64,000 nucleotides of DNA, from positions 702,448,958 through 702,512,957 of the forward strand of contig NC_134353.1 in the NCBI RefSeq assembly GCF_048569485.1, read 5' to 3'. Within the stretch, counting starts at the first letter, position 1; each line of letters opens with the position of its first letter. The notes under the pieces were generated by a model. That model had not been told where the DNA came from. It made no database searches and saw only the letters and a program-made list of their open reading frames with translations. Made by a program: the position numbers and the translations under genes. Of this stretch, positions 9,343 through 19,394 are shown piece by piece. This stretch comes from Anomaloglossus baeobatrachus. Lineage: Eukaryota > Chordata > Amphibia > Anura > Aromobatidae.

Positions 9343-10561
9343 GAGAAAAAGGCAAATTGGTTAAGCACTTCTTGGAATGAGAATCTGCTTTCCAATGTCT
9401 CAACCACAGGGCCCTACGCAAAACAACGGAGTTGGCTGACGCCACTGCCGTGCGGCTTGTAGCGTCAAGAACAGCATTAATCGCGTACGACGCGAATGCC
9501 GCCATTTGCGAGGTCAATGGTGCTACCTGCGGGGCACATGCACGTGTGACGGAGTCAACTCGCGCAAGCCCGGCTGAGATAGCTTGGAGTGCCCATACGG
9601 CCGCAAAAGAAGGCGCTAATGACGCTCCAATCGCTTCATAGATGGATTTCAGCCAGCGCTCCATCTGCCTGTCAGTGGCATCTTTAAGTGCCGCTCCATC
9701 TTCAACTGCAACCAAGGATCTAGCTGCAAGCCTGGAAATTGGAGGATCCACTTTTGGACACTGGGTCCAACCCTTGACCACCTCAGGGGGAAAAGGATAG
9801 CGTGTATCTTTAAGCCGTTTAGGAAAACGCCTTTCAGGATAAGCGTGGGGTTTCTGGATTGCGTCTCTAAAGTCAGCGTGGTCCAGAAAAGTGCTTAAAG
9901 TACGCTTAGGGTATCTGAAATGGATTCTCTCGTGCTGCGAAGCTGACTCCTCCACAAGAGGAGCTGGTGGGGAAATATTTAACATCTTATTGATGTTAAA
10001 TATAAGATCATTAACTATGGCGTCACCATCTGGTGTATCTAGATTGAGAGCGGTCCCAGGGTCAGAATCCTGATCAGTTACGTCCGCCTCATCACCCATA
10101 GATTCATCTCGCTGGGATTCTGACCATTGAGATGAATGTGAAGGCCCGTCATAGCGAGCCCGCTTAGGCTGCCCGGGGCCATCGTCCGAGTCAGAGTCTT
10201 CACCCTGAGGTGTATATGCCCGTCCCGGAGCTTGGAGCTGAGGGGGACCAGGGGGCAATGATTGCACAGTGTCCGTGGCCTGAAGTACAGGCCTAGCTCG
10301 CAATGTGTCAAGAATTTGTGACATAGTGAGAGACATTCTGTCAGCAAAAGCTGCAAACTCAGTTCCTGTCACCTGGACAGCATTCACAGGTGGTACACCC
10401 TGGGTCACGTCCAGCAGAGGTCCCGACTGTGCAAGCGCCGCAGGGGCCGAGCACTGCACACAATGGGGGTCCGTGGAGCCTGCTGGTAGAAAAGTCCCAC
10501 AAGCGGTGCAGGAAGCATATAATGTCTGTGCCTTGGCACCCTTGCGTTTTACGGACGACAT
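9212..10561 (-). CDS. DIRS element 1, gag-like frame
   Basis: I chose the ATG at 10561 (MSSVKRKGAKAQ), although the frame stays open further upstream, because the second DIRS element's gag starts at the matching place (MSSTRATRSQPQ). About 449 residues. A small zinc-ribbon-like pair, CTACGTF and HCVQC, lies in the first 45 residues. A Pro/Ser/Asp-rich stretch follows, then a conserved block with FRYPKRTLSTFLD, YPFPPEVVKGW and DPPISRLA that the second element shares (YPFPQELLQKW, DPPISRLL). It presumably packages the RNA or DNA intermediate. Its end overlaps the start of the RT frame by about 130 bp. Confidence 0.85.
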   Translation of the reverse strand: MSSVKRKGAKAQTLYASCTACGTFLPAGSTDPHCVQCSAPAALAQSGPLLDVTQGVPPVNAVQVTGTEFAAFADRMSLTMSQILDTLRARPVLQATDTVQSLPPGPPQLQAPGRAYTPQGEDSDSDDGPGQPKRARYDGPSHSSQWSESQRDESMGDEADVTDQDSDPGTALNLDTPDGDAIVNDLIFNINKMLNISPPAPLVEESASQHERIHFRYPKRTLSTFLDHADFRDAIQKPHAYPERRFPKRLKDTRYPFPPEVVKGWTQCPKVDPPISRLAARSLVAVEDGAALKDATDRQMERWLKSIYEAIGASLAPSFAAVWALQAISAGLARVDSVTRACAPQVAPLTSQMAAFASYAINAVLDATSRTAVASANSVVLRRALWLRHWKADSHSKKCLTNLPFSRDRLFGERLDEIIKHSKGKDSSLPQHRQNKPQQRKGQSGYRSF

Positions 10562-10886
10562 GTTGCTGGCTCTCTGCAATGTGAGAGAGTCTATAGCCAA
10601 AGGGCGCCCAGCGCTATGCAATACAAAGTATTTGTATAAACAAAATACTAAGAATAATACTGGCACAAGAGGGGGCTTACCGCCCGCTGAATAGCGGGTT
10701 CCCTGTCTGGGTCTCCCCGGCTCCCCTCTGCAGCTCAGCGTGTCAGCAGGAATGGCTGCCGGCGTCTGTGGAGAGGGGCGGTCCGTGGGAGTTCCCAAAC
10801 AAAAGTGCGGGAACAGTGTCCCCTCTGTGCCGATTGTGAGGGCTGGAGTATGTAAAAACGACTCCAGCCCTCAGCGCTGATGCACT

Positions 10887-11260
10887 GGCCAGCGTCCCGC
10901 CCCTCTCCTGACTGGCAGGTCTGGGGGCGGGAACGAACGGAAGCAGGCCGCAAAAGCCGGGGACTCGAGTTATCAGCGCGGCCGCCGTAAAAGCGCGGGC
11001 CGCGCTGAAGTCCCCGGCGCACCACAAGTGTCAGCCGCGCCGCTGTCCCAGCGGCCGGCGCGACCGTTCCTAGACGTGGCCAGCGTCCCGCCCCTCTCCT
11101 GACTGGCAGGTCCGGGGGCGGGAACGAACGGAAGCAGGCCGCAAAAGCCGGGGACTCGAGTTATCAGCGCGGCCGCCGTAAAAGCGCGGGCCGCGCTGAA
11201 GTCCCCGGCGCACCACAAGTGCCAGCCGCGCCGCAGTCCCAGCGGCCGGCGCGACCGTTT
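10887..11260. repeat. Tandem 191-bp duplication in the DIRS element 1 leader
   Basis: The block starting GGCCAGCGTCCCGCCCCTCT at 10887 recurs at 11078, an offset of 191 bp, with only scattered differences. A weaker third partial copy (CGCTGATGTCCCCCGGCGC) follows near 11312. The block is very C+G- and CpG-rich and lies between the right terminal repeat and gag, where the promoter or leader would be. Confidence 0.85.
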
Positions 11261-11737
11261 CCCACTAGTGTGCCTGCTTCAGCGAAGCTGAATGAGGCCT
11301 GGCACAAGCGCCGTAGCGCTGATGTCCCCCGGCGCACTACAACACCCAGCAAGCTGCGGTGTGAGCGCCAAATGCACGGGGACACAGAGTACCTTGAGGA
11401 AGCAGGGCCATGTCCCTGATGTACTCCGCTCCATCCAGCATCTTCTCCAGGGGCTGTAGATGGAGCACGGTCTCAGTGCCTGGAGACCGGTAAATCCCAC
11501 TTCACCCAGAGCCCTGTAAAAAGGGATGGGGAAGGAATCAGCATGTGGGCTCCTGCCGCCGTACCCGCAATGGGTACCTCAACCTTACAAACACCTCCGA
11601 CATACAGTGGGGTGAGAAGGGAGCATGCTGGGGACACTATATGTGTCCTCTTTTCTTCCATCCGATATAGTCAGCAGCTGCTGCTGACTAAAAACAATGG
11701 AGCTATGCGTGCGTGTCTGACCTCCTTGCGCACAAAG

Positions 11738-11872
11738 CTAAAACTGAGGAATCTGTACTCCTACGGGAGGGTGTATAGCCAGAAGGGGAGGGGCCTTACA
11801 CTTTTAAGTGTAGTTCTTTGTGCGGCCTCCAGAGGGCAGTAGCTATACACCCACTGTCTGGGTCTCCCAATT
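11738..11872. repeat. DIRS element 1, right inverted terminal repeat
   Basis: 135-bp complement of 5722-5856, starting CTAAAACTGAGGAATCTGTA. This is the 5' end of the element in its own reading direction, so transcription is expected to start in or near it. Confidence 0.92.
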
Positions 11873-12001
11873 AGGAGCGAAAAAGAAACATTCATATTGA
11901 AATTGGGAAGTAAAGGCACATTGCATGAGATCCTATGACGAAGTGTTCTGAAATGACCTTGTGACATAAGTCTTGAGGCTTGTTTTTTTTTGTCTTTTTA
12001 G

Positions 12002-12194
12002 GCAATTATGCCATGGGACAGCTGGTCCGAAACTTGCCTGGAGGGCAACAGCGGCCTGCTAAGAATCTGGAAGAAGACACTGTGGTGGCTGTGCTGAACA
12101 CTATCCATGAAATAGTCACAGACAGCTCTGAAAATGCCCGTTCCCTCATCCAGACACAGGGAATTGAAAAACTGATCACTATAAACAAATCCAG
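12002..12194 (+). CDS. ARVCF: ARVCF coding exon (late armadillo repeats)
   Basis: Acceptor after a T-run ending TTTTTAG, donor GTAACT; 193 nt. The first two bases complete the Gly codon begun at 1962. The peptide opens NYAMGQLVRNLPGG and contains EEDTVVAVLNTIHEIV, an armadillo helix pair highly conserved in ARVCF, followed by SSENARSLIQTQGIEKL. The exon ends two bases into a Ser codon, completed at 13457. As I recall, the human protein has an AEDTVVAVLNTIHEIV-like block at the same place. It lies about 120 bp past the end of the DIRS element, so that insertion stopped just short of the acceptor. Confidence 0.94.
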
Positions 12195-12774
12195 GTAACT
12201 AAAGATGAGCTGGGACATGAGAAAAGCAGATGTGTAAAGTTAGTTTTAGGGAGGGCAGAGAATGCAGTCTTTAAAAATAAAAGCGCATGATGAGGAAATG
12301 AGTGCAGGATAGAAGCTGTGCTCATCAAAGAGCTGATCTAGACAACAGCAGCTTGGATACACTCAGACATCACTTCCAGCCTATATTTCTGAGAGAGAAA
12401 CTCCCACAAGAGTAAAATCCTGAAATTTGGGTCCGACTGGAAATTGAATAGAGGAATGACAACTGTAGATTGAAAGTTGGTTCAATTGTATTACCTAAAG
12501 GCAACCACTATCATATCAAAAGTGTTTATAGCCTTAAAAGCAAAGATCCAGTAAAATCCTGTTGGGTTTTGCATCTGCGTGTGTGTGTAATTGTAAGATT
12601 ATAATGCAAAATCTATATAATACATGTACGTTCAGTGCAGATTATAAGATTTAGTAACCGCCTAGATAATGATTCAAGTAGTTTGTAAAATATATTAACA
12701 ATTGATGGTGGCAAACCTAATGCGAGTGTCAGGCTTGTAGAAACGACCAGGCGGCAGCTCCACTGCGTCTGTAA
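12195..12774. other. ARVCF intron, no gene seen
   Basis: About 580 bp of A+T-rich intronic sequence after the exon at 12002-12194. No repeat ends or coding signal were recognised. Confidence 0.5.
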
Positions 12775-13127
12775 GGCTATGTGCGCACGTTGCGTAAATT
12801 CATGCAGTTACGCTGCGCTTTGTAGCGCAGCGTAACTGCATGCGTCCTGCGTCCCCTGCACAGTCTATGGAGATTGTGCAGGGGCCGTGCGCACGTGGCG
12901 TCTCAGTGCGCAGCGCTTCGGCTACTGCCGAAGCGCTGCGCAAAAAGAAGTGACATGTCACTTCTTCCGTGCGCTTTGCCGGCAGCTCCTGCTCTGTCTA
13001 TGGCAGGAGCTGCAGGCAGAGCGCACGTTCTCGCCGGCACCATGCGCTTCAGAACGGAGCTTTTCAGCTGCGCTCTGAAGCGCACCTTTTACGGTGCTGG
13101 GCTAGTACGCAACGTGCGCACATACCC
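12775..13127. mobile_element. PIF/Harbinger-like MITE, copy 2
   Basis: Same family as 401-762: GGCTATGTGCGCACGTTGC at the left and GCAACGTGCGCACATACCC at the right, flanked on both sides by TAA (12772-12774 and 13128-13130). The 3-bp duplication is clear in this copy. Its interior (GCAGCGCTTCGGCTACTGCC) is a strong hairpin. Non-coding. Confidence 0.8.
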
Positions 13128-13456
13128 TAATGACACTGATCTGTTCTGAAAGGTTTCACATACACTGCACATGAGCACCGTGATTATTTTACATCAGGTT
13201 TTGTTTCTTGTGTAGGTCAACATAGTATATTTTATAGAACATATCATAGAACATAACAAGGGCCCCAGAGGTAAAGGGGAACAGTAATGCCTCCAAAGCA
13301 GGTGGAATTGTGCAGTATGATGAGCTGTTGGACTGTAAAGGGCCCATATATTGGTCCTCTGTCGGGCCCTTTTCTGTCTGTCCATCAGAGTATAACCATG
13401 TATGCTGTTTGGTGATGAAAACATTCATGTTTTGAATCTTCTGCTGTCTTACACAG

Positions 13457-13568
13457 TCAGTGCCCAAGAGAGGTGAAGGCTGCCTCCCATGTCCTACAGA
13501 TGATCTGGAGCTACAAGGAACTCCGCAATGCTCTTCAGAAAGAAGGATGGAACAAAACAAACTTCCAG
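13457..13568 (+). CDS. ARVCF: ARVCF coding exon (end of armadillo domain)
   Basis: Acceptor TCTTACACAG, donor GTTAAG; 112 nt. The first base completes the Ser codon from the preceding exon and the exon ends in phase 0. The peptide SQCPREVKAASHVLQ continues MIWSYKELRNALQKEGWNK and then TNFQ. The WSYKELR..LQK.GW block is diagnostic of the p120/ARVCF/delta-catenin family just after the last armadillo repeat. An alternative acceptor three bases further on would break the frame, so 13457 is preferred. Confidence 0.93.
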
Positions 13569-13896
13569 GTTAAGACTTTTGTTATGATGTTCTGCTGCTG
13601 TTTGGGGACATGACCGAATCCCTGTAAATCACAAATGTTAATTTAACGGTTAATAATGTTCAAAAGCTACAAACTGGGCGCAGTAATAGGAGCTACGGTA
13701 TATAATTAACAAAAAAAGCCAATAAACAAGAAAAACCCTCAAGAAGTGAATGAAAATTCAGCTTTATTAAATACATAGATAAATGCATAAAAAAAAGTTT
13801 AAAATGGAATCCTGCAGATAATGAACATAGTAATGGTGACTAATATAAAAAGATATTAATATATAGAAGTATTTTAAAGTGCTTCCTAATAGTAAT

Positions 13897-14244
13897 CAAA
13901 GGGAATCTGTCACCAGGTTTTTGCCACCTAATCTGAAAGCAGCATAATGTAGAGATCCTGATTCCAGCGGTGTGTCACTTACTGGGCTGTGTAGTGTAGT
14001 TTTGTAAATCTACTGCTGATTAAATAGTGATCTTATTAGAGGACTACTTGGTGTGCTGCCACGTAGTCCAGCATATTCATAAGCTCTGTATAACTGCAAG
14101 ATCTGCAGCAGAGAAAACATTGATTTTATCAAAATGACAGCAATCAGCTTAGTAAGTGACGCATCGCTGGAGTCAGGGGCTCTGTCTCTACATTATGCTT
14201 CTCTCAGATGGGGGAGCAAAAACCTGGTGACAGATTCCCTTTAG
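13897..14244. mobile_element. T2/Kolobok-like MITE, copy 2
   Basis: Ends AAAGGGAATCTGTCACCAGG and CCTGGTGACAGATTCCCTTT bound about 345 bp that match the element at 13-370 along its length. The flanking TTAA is worn (TCAA left, TTAG right). Located in the ARVCF intron between the exons at 13457 and 15682. Confidence 0.75.
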
Positions 14245-14636
14245 GCAGTAGTTTAGTTCTGTGTAGCACTAACATGTGGTAGTGGTAATGCTAGCTTTCA
14301 TGGTCCGGCGTCATGCAGGCACACCAGGGGGAATGACGCCTGGGACATGTCGCCATGGGGTGGAGCCCACATGACATCGGATGCGTTACCCAGGAGACAG
14401 CAAAAGCTGGAACCAGCAGCGAGCACTTTGCTTTCAGAGGGAGACGCTTGTATACAGCTTTGTATCGCCACCTGCTGGATATGACATTAGAGCAGGTTTA
14501 AAGTATATGAATACACATAGGTGCCAATTTGCTGTGCTCCAATCAACTGTATGAGCGAGAGGAGAAATTGAGTGACATCTATAGTCATAACATTGTAAGT
14601 ACATGTAGAGTGTGTTTATTATCTGCAGGATTCCCT

Positions 14637-14992
14637 TTAAGGCTATGTGAGCATGCTGAGTATTTGGTGCAGATATTTTCTGCAGCAAATCTGTACCTTC
14701 TGGCAGAAAAACGCACCAAAAACAGCATTCATTTTTGGTGCTTTTTTACCATGCTTTTTTCATAATGAAGTCAATGGGTGGAAGGGCTGAAAGATGCAGG
14801 CAAAAACGCACCAAGAAATGACATGCTGCAGATCCCCTTCTGCATCAAATCTGCAAGGAAAAAAATAAGGAACGTAAGCACAGCACTTCAGAATTGTCAT
14901 ACACTTTGCTGGCATATGGATAGGCATGCAGATCTCTAACAATAGTGCACCAAAAAATGCATGAAAAATCCAGTGTGTGCTCGCAGCCTTAA
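14637..14992. mobile_element. MITE with GGCTATGTGAGCA ends
   Basis: Left end GGCTATGTGAGCATGCTGAG and right end TGTGTGCTCGCAGCC (complement) sit directly inside TTAA tetramers (14637-14640, 14989-14992). The interior contains opposed copies of a TTTGGTGCAGA / TCTGCACCAAA-like block. Related by its ends to the PIF/Harbinger-like family at 401. Immediately left of it is the end of another TTAA element (GGATTCCCTTTAA). Confidence 0.55.
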
Positions 14993-15060
14993 ACTTTTAT
15001 GTATTTGTATATGTGTTTTAATATGTATTTAATAAAGAGGAATATTTAAGCATTCTAAAG

Positions 15061-15681
15061 CTGTGCGGCCATTACACAGATAGCCCCCCCCCCCCCCCCT
15101 CTACTGGGAGGAAATGTGCTTAATTCTGTCAGGCTTTGGTGTTTTGGTCAGAGGTGCGGTAGACGCGGTCTCAGTCACCACTTAGTACATTGATAGCGGC
15201 TCAGCACTGCATCAGACAGAAGATTGGGAAACCTTGGCAGCAAAAGGGTAAATTTTTTTGGGGGTGTCAGATTTCAAAAGGATATAATCATATCTAAGGA
15301 TAATGTCTTATCTATTCAGACAGGCTGTCTGTCTTTGGTCACAAGTTAGTGGTTTGAATTTCAGCCCACCCAATCCTTTTGTGGGTTTTGGTTTGATTTT
15401 TTTTTTTGTTTTTTTTTTTTTTTTTTTTAGGGCTGGGAGGAGGGTGGATGTGGGATCATTAGTGCCAAAGTGGTCTGCTAGCCTCTTATTCTTTCCTTAT
15501 AAAATAATTGGCTGCGCTAAACATACGAAATCGAAGATTCCGAGCAAACAATTGACCAACATGTGTCTTTTTTAGATCTATTTTATTTTTCTACTGCAGT
15601 CTTGCCTTTGTAAGAAGTTGTTCCTTCCTGTGAGTGATTTCATAGTTTATTTTTAACCCCTTTGTCTCATATATATTATAG
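15061..15681. other. ARVCF intron with a C-run and a T-run
   Basis: Contains a run of about 16 C (15084-15099) and an interrupted T-run (15398-15430). Otherwise it appears to be unique intronic sequence leading to the acceptor at 15680-15681. No gene seen. Confidence 0.6.
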
Positions 15682-15772
15682 TCTGCCACATCAACGCTTC
15701 CAAAGGGATCGAAGGGTAATGGAAAGACCGGATTTGATGACAGCACGCTTCCTCTAGTGGACAAAAATCAAG
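15682..15772 (+). CDS. ARVCF: ARVCF coding exon (C-terminal tail)
   Basis: Acceptor ATATTATAG, donor GTGAGC; 91 nt, 30 codons plus one base. The peptide begins SATSTLPKGSKGNGK and contains the strongly conserved TGFDDSTLPLVDKNQ; human ARVCF has a GGFDDSTLPLVDK-type block here. This is the start of the flexible tail after the armadillo domain. The split Gly codon is completed by the exon at 17550. Confidence 0.93.
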
Positions 15773-16529
15773 GTGAGCAACAAGGTTTATGGTTGAACCC
15801 CACATTTTTTTTACATATCTGTGACAGACATTTGCTGATGAAAAAAGACCAATTCTATCAAAATATAAAGTTATTTAACCTTTACTGTAAATCTGTAAAA
15901 AATAGTATAGCAATGCCAGCATTGCTGATTTCTCGTCACTTCACCTCTCCACAAACATTGGTCGAAAATATGTAAAATGTCATATATACCCCAAAATGGT
16001 ATCAATAAAAGCTAGAGCTTGCCACATAAAAAGAAACCCTCAGCTCTCTTGGTAAGAAAATAAAGTTGTAGATCCCAGAAAATGACAATTTTTTTTAATA
16101 TTTTTTTTAATCAAGTTCTGAACTTTTTAAAACCAGTAATATAACACTATACATTTGGCCTTATTGTAATCATACTGACCCCAAAAAACCTACAGCCTGG
16201 TCATTTTTACTAAAAAAAAATTAGAAAAGTGGGAGTGCAGTTAACAATTTTATCCCCCTTTTTTTAATTTTTTATTTTTTTCCATTTTATATCCATTTTA
16301 TGGTAACGTGAATGGTGTCATTGAACACTACAACCTTGCGAAATAAAAAAAAAAACCAAGCAGTCATGTAGACGAAAGCACAAAAAATGGCTCTTTGAAG
16401 AGGGAAGTAAAAAAACCAATGCGCAAAATGTGAACATTGGCTGATTGGAAGGGGTTGAACAATGTTTTTTTTTTTTTTTATGCTACAGTACACTTTTTAC
16501 ACTAAAATAAAACAAGCAATTTGATTTAT

Positions 16530-17304
16530 GGCTGCTTTCACACTACGTTTTTTTAACATGTGTCCTGAACGTTTTTTTTAACGCAAAAACAGATCCCGTG
16601 CAAATGCGTTTTCATTTCAATGGACTCGCGTCAACATGCGTTTTTTGCGTGCGTTATAGTGAGGATCCAGCGAGTTGTAGTTTTTTAACATTTTTCAAAA
16701 ACGCTACTTGTAGCGTTTTTGAGCTGCGTCCAAATACTGCAAATTGCTGGATCCTGACTATACTGCATGCAAACGCAGGTGAACGCTGGCATGCTGATAA
16801 ACAGGATCCTGCTTGCTCTACTGAGCATGCCCAGAAACCAGCCTCACGTGATCAGTCCCTCTCTCCCCCTCCCTCTCTCTCTCTCTCCCCCGCCTGAGAG
16901 CTGCGGACACTCGTAACGAAGGTAAATATCGGGTAACCAAGCAAAGCTCTTCTCTTAGTTATCCGATGTTTACGTTGGTTACGTGTGCAGGGAGCCCGGC
17001 TCCTAGCAGCTGCGGATGCTCGTAACCAAGGTAAATATCGGGTATCCAAGCAAGTTACCCGATGTTCACCTTGGTTACGAGCCTCTGCAGCTGTCAGAAA
17101 CCGGCTCCCAGTCTATCACGTTCAGTTCCACTGACTCCCGATCACATGACTCCAATGCCCGCCCATAAACTTAAAGTGACAGGATCCTGTAAAATAACAC
17201 ATGCGTTTGCATGAGTTTTTTTTGCTGTAAAAGCAGGATCCGCTTTTACAGCAAAAAAGTTAATGACGCATGTTAAAAAAAAAAAACGTAGTGTGAAAGC
17301 AGCC
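16530..17304. mobile_element. MITE with GGCTGCTTTCACACTACG ends
   Basis: About 775 bp. The termini GGCTGCTTTCACACTACG and CGTAGTGTGAAAGCAGCC are perfect complements and run on into T- and A-tracts and an AACATG/CATGTT pair. No convincing target duplication, so the superfamily (hAT or PIF) is open. The interior holds four oriented copies of a GGTAAATATCGGGTAACC-type module that also occurs in the element at 26661-27551. Non-coding. Confidence 0.75.
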
Positions 17305-17549
17305 TAGGCTGTAAAGTGTCTGCCTGCTGGTGGATGTAGCCTTGCATTTTTCTAGAATTGATTCCTTGCCAGAATTCCAAGGGTTTACATCGTATTGTCA
17401 CTCTGCCTTGTTTCATTGCTGCCATGTTGGTTTCTTCAGAGGCACTTTTTTTTTTTTTTTTTTAATGGATTTGCCATATTCCTTGTTTTGCATCTTTTGT
17501 ATAAGTAGAGACCACTTTGGAAGACTAATTAAAACTAACTGAATTACAG

Positions 17550-17603
17550 GAAACAAGAAGTCAGGAAGCCGTGACATGATTCCCATGGGGGAGCTTGGAC
17601 CTG
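17550..17603 (+). CDS. ARVCF: ARVCF small coding exon (C-terminal tail)
   Basis: Only 54 nt, between acceptor GAATTACAG and donor GTAAGC. The first two bases complete the Gly codon of the previous exon; the last base begins the Asp codon finished at 18510. The peptide is NKKSGSRDMIPMGELGP, matching the GSRDVIPMDALGPDGYS stretch I recall from human ARVCF. Being a multiple of three, the exon could be skipped without breaking the frame. Confidence 0.92.
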
Positions 17604-17691
17604 GTAAGCAGACAATGGAAGAGAAGCTATAGCGCCCATGAGAATTATCAATACCTCTTACTCGTTACAAAATTTTAAAGATTTTCTTATG

Positions 17692-17897
17692 TTAAAGGGA
17701 ATCTGTAGGATTTTGCCTCCTAAACTATTTATATGGCATGTAACTCTTTCATAGACAAATTAATTCAATCCCTGATTGTCAGTAATGGAGGAATGCACCT
17801 GCCATGGGAAGGTATTGCTGGATTTTTCTTTTGAAAGGATCTACATGTGCTTAGAAATAGTTTGAAGGGTAAAATCCTGCGGACAGATTCCCTTTAA
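17692..17897. mobile_element. Short TTAA MITE
   Basis: 206 bp including TTAA at both ends. Termini TTAAAGGGAATCTGTAGGAT and, at the right, CTGCGGACAGATTCCCTTTAA (complement). It lies just 88 bp downstream of the 54-nt ARVCF exon. T2/Kolobok type by its target site and ends. Confidence 0.8.
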
Positions 17898-18509
17898 CTG
17901 CATGTCCAAATATAAAGGGTTTCTAATAATTTTCATCAATAGTTCTGCATAGAATGGCCTAAATTGTCAATATCGTCATCATTATTGTCATTAGTATCAC
18001 AAATGGCACCATCTTTTTCCGCAATGCAGTTTAAATACGGTTTTTTTCCTATAAATTATTTTTTTTTGTTTTTCAACTGCCACTTCTTGTGGGGATTGGT
18101 ACGTTTTGTTCCTTGCGATGGTATATTTCATTAGGCCCATATATATCATGTTTGTTATACTGATCGTCATTGACTGTTTTCATATACACATGCCAAGCTA
18201 ATGTTGAAACTGGCGCAAGTCTATAGGACTGTATGACTGATTTGGCACATTGTTCTAGCTTCTGTTGTGATCAAAAGCTATGATGTATATGTGAACAGAG
18301 CCTTATACTGATTTACTACAGGTTTTGCTTTAAACACCTTTTAATACTTTTCTTTTAATAAAAGAAAAGGGTTTATAGATGTAGCCCAACTCCCAACCAA
18401 AACATGGCTTTTTCCAGCCCAGCCTTATGTGCTCTTCTCTTCCTATGTCATATTGATTTTTTTGTCATTATGCTTTGCAAAATTAATATTCTTTGCTTCT
18501 TTTCCTTAG
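17898..18509. other. ARVCF intron, no gene seen
   Basis: Roughly 610 bp of A+T-rich intronic sequence up to the acceptor TTTTCCTTAG. No repeats with clear ends and no coding signal. Confidence 0.5.
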
Positions 18510-18601
18510 ATGGATATTCCACTATTGATCACAGAGACAAGGAGCGTAAATACAGATCCAATGAAAACATGGGAGATCTGTCGGAGAAGGAGCCCTTAAA
18601 G
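18510..18601 (+). CDS. ARVCF: ARVCF coding exon (C-terminal tail)
   Basis: Acceptor TTTTCCTTAG, donor GTACCT; 92 nt. The first two bases finish an Asp codon; the exon ends in phase 0. The peptide GYSTIDHRDKERKYRSN continues ENMGDLSEKEPLK. GYST(I/V)D and SEKEPLK are recognisable ARVCF tail landmarks, and the Arg/Lys-rich middle is more variable. It joins directly to the last coding exon at 20462. Confidence 0.93.
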
Positions 18602-19394
18602 GTACCTTGATCAGCCATCTCATTGACTTGCCGTAGGTGTTGATCTAATCTGCGCAGCAGCGGGAGAGAGTAACTTGCTGGTGTATTGCATGTCACACTT
18701 GCCCCATTAGGATGTGTTAGTAATTGATCACAGCAAATTTGCCCTTCTTGAAGTGTGTTATTCTGAGTAAGAAATTAAGTGGTCACTTTCCCATCCAGAA
18801 AAAGCCTGGCTTCACATATCCACCATTTATTGGTAGTCTGGATAGTTTGGATAAAGAGATCTGCTGCAAGTCCGCAGAACGTGCTCAAATGTAGGATGTG
18901 TGAAGACAGCCTAAAAATAACATTTATTTTGCTGACTGTCGTGACCTCATCCCTTCACAAACTTGCACTGATTTCCTAGGTTTGTTTGGGGGTTTTTTTG
19001 GGTGTTTTGTTTAGTTGTCCTTTTTTTCCATTTTAAAGTTGTACTTTTTTGTTTTCTTTCATGATATAGCCCTCATTTAAAAAGGAAAACCATGTAAGTT
19101 TTATGGCATCCTCTAGGTGTCGCTGCTTTTAGTGTGAACGTGCTGAATATATAAAGAAAATGCTAATAGTCGGCTAAGTATAGTACGGTGTGCTTACTGA
19201 ATGTTCAACCTGCACTTCTATATATTTCATCCATATTTCATCTAGTGGCCAGTGTTCAGTATTATTTTCAGTGTTCATAGTTAGTCTCTATACATTGTGT
19301 TCTGTCCTGTTCCATACCACATGCTGAAATGCAGTAACTAGCAATTAGGGCCAAGCCAAATTTTTTATTTTGCTTGAAGTAAATTGCATCAAAT
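18602..19394. other. ARVCF intron, no gene seen
   Basis: About 790 bp without recognised repeat ends or coding signal. Several T-rich runs (18991-19060). Confidence 0.5.

Larger units (their letters stand above)
5673..11885 (-). mobile_element. DIRS1-like tyrosine-recombinase retrotransposon, looks whole
   Basis: A 6.2-kb element in an ARVCF intron, antisense to the gene. Read on the - strand it has the complete DIRS order: right inverted terminal repeat (11738-11872), a G+C-rich leader, a gag-like frame, an overlapping RT-RNase H frame, an overlapping tyrosine-recombinase frame, an internal complementary region (5997-6096) and left inverted terminal repeat (5722-5856). DIRS elements copy through a circular DNA and insert with a recombinase instead of an integrase, so no target duplication is expected. 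All three frames are open, and the two 135-bp terminal repeats look identical by eye, which implies a very young insertion. It is fossil-like only by caution; it looks whole. Confidence 0.93.

Noticed and set aside
10562-10798. Upstream extension of the DIRS element 1 gag frame
   Set aside because: The extension has no similarity to the second element's gag, whereas the ATG at 10561 matches its MSS start and the zinc-ribbon follows soon after.
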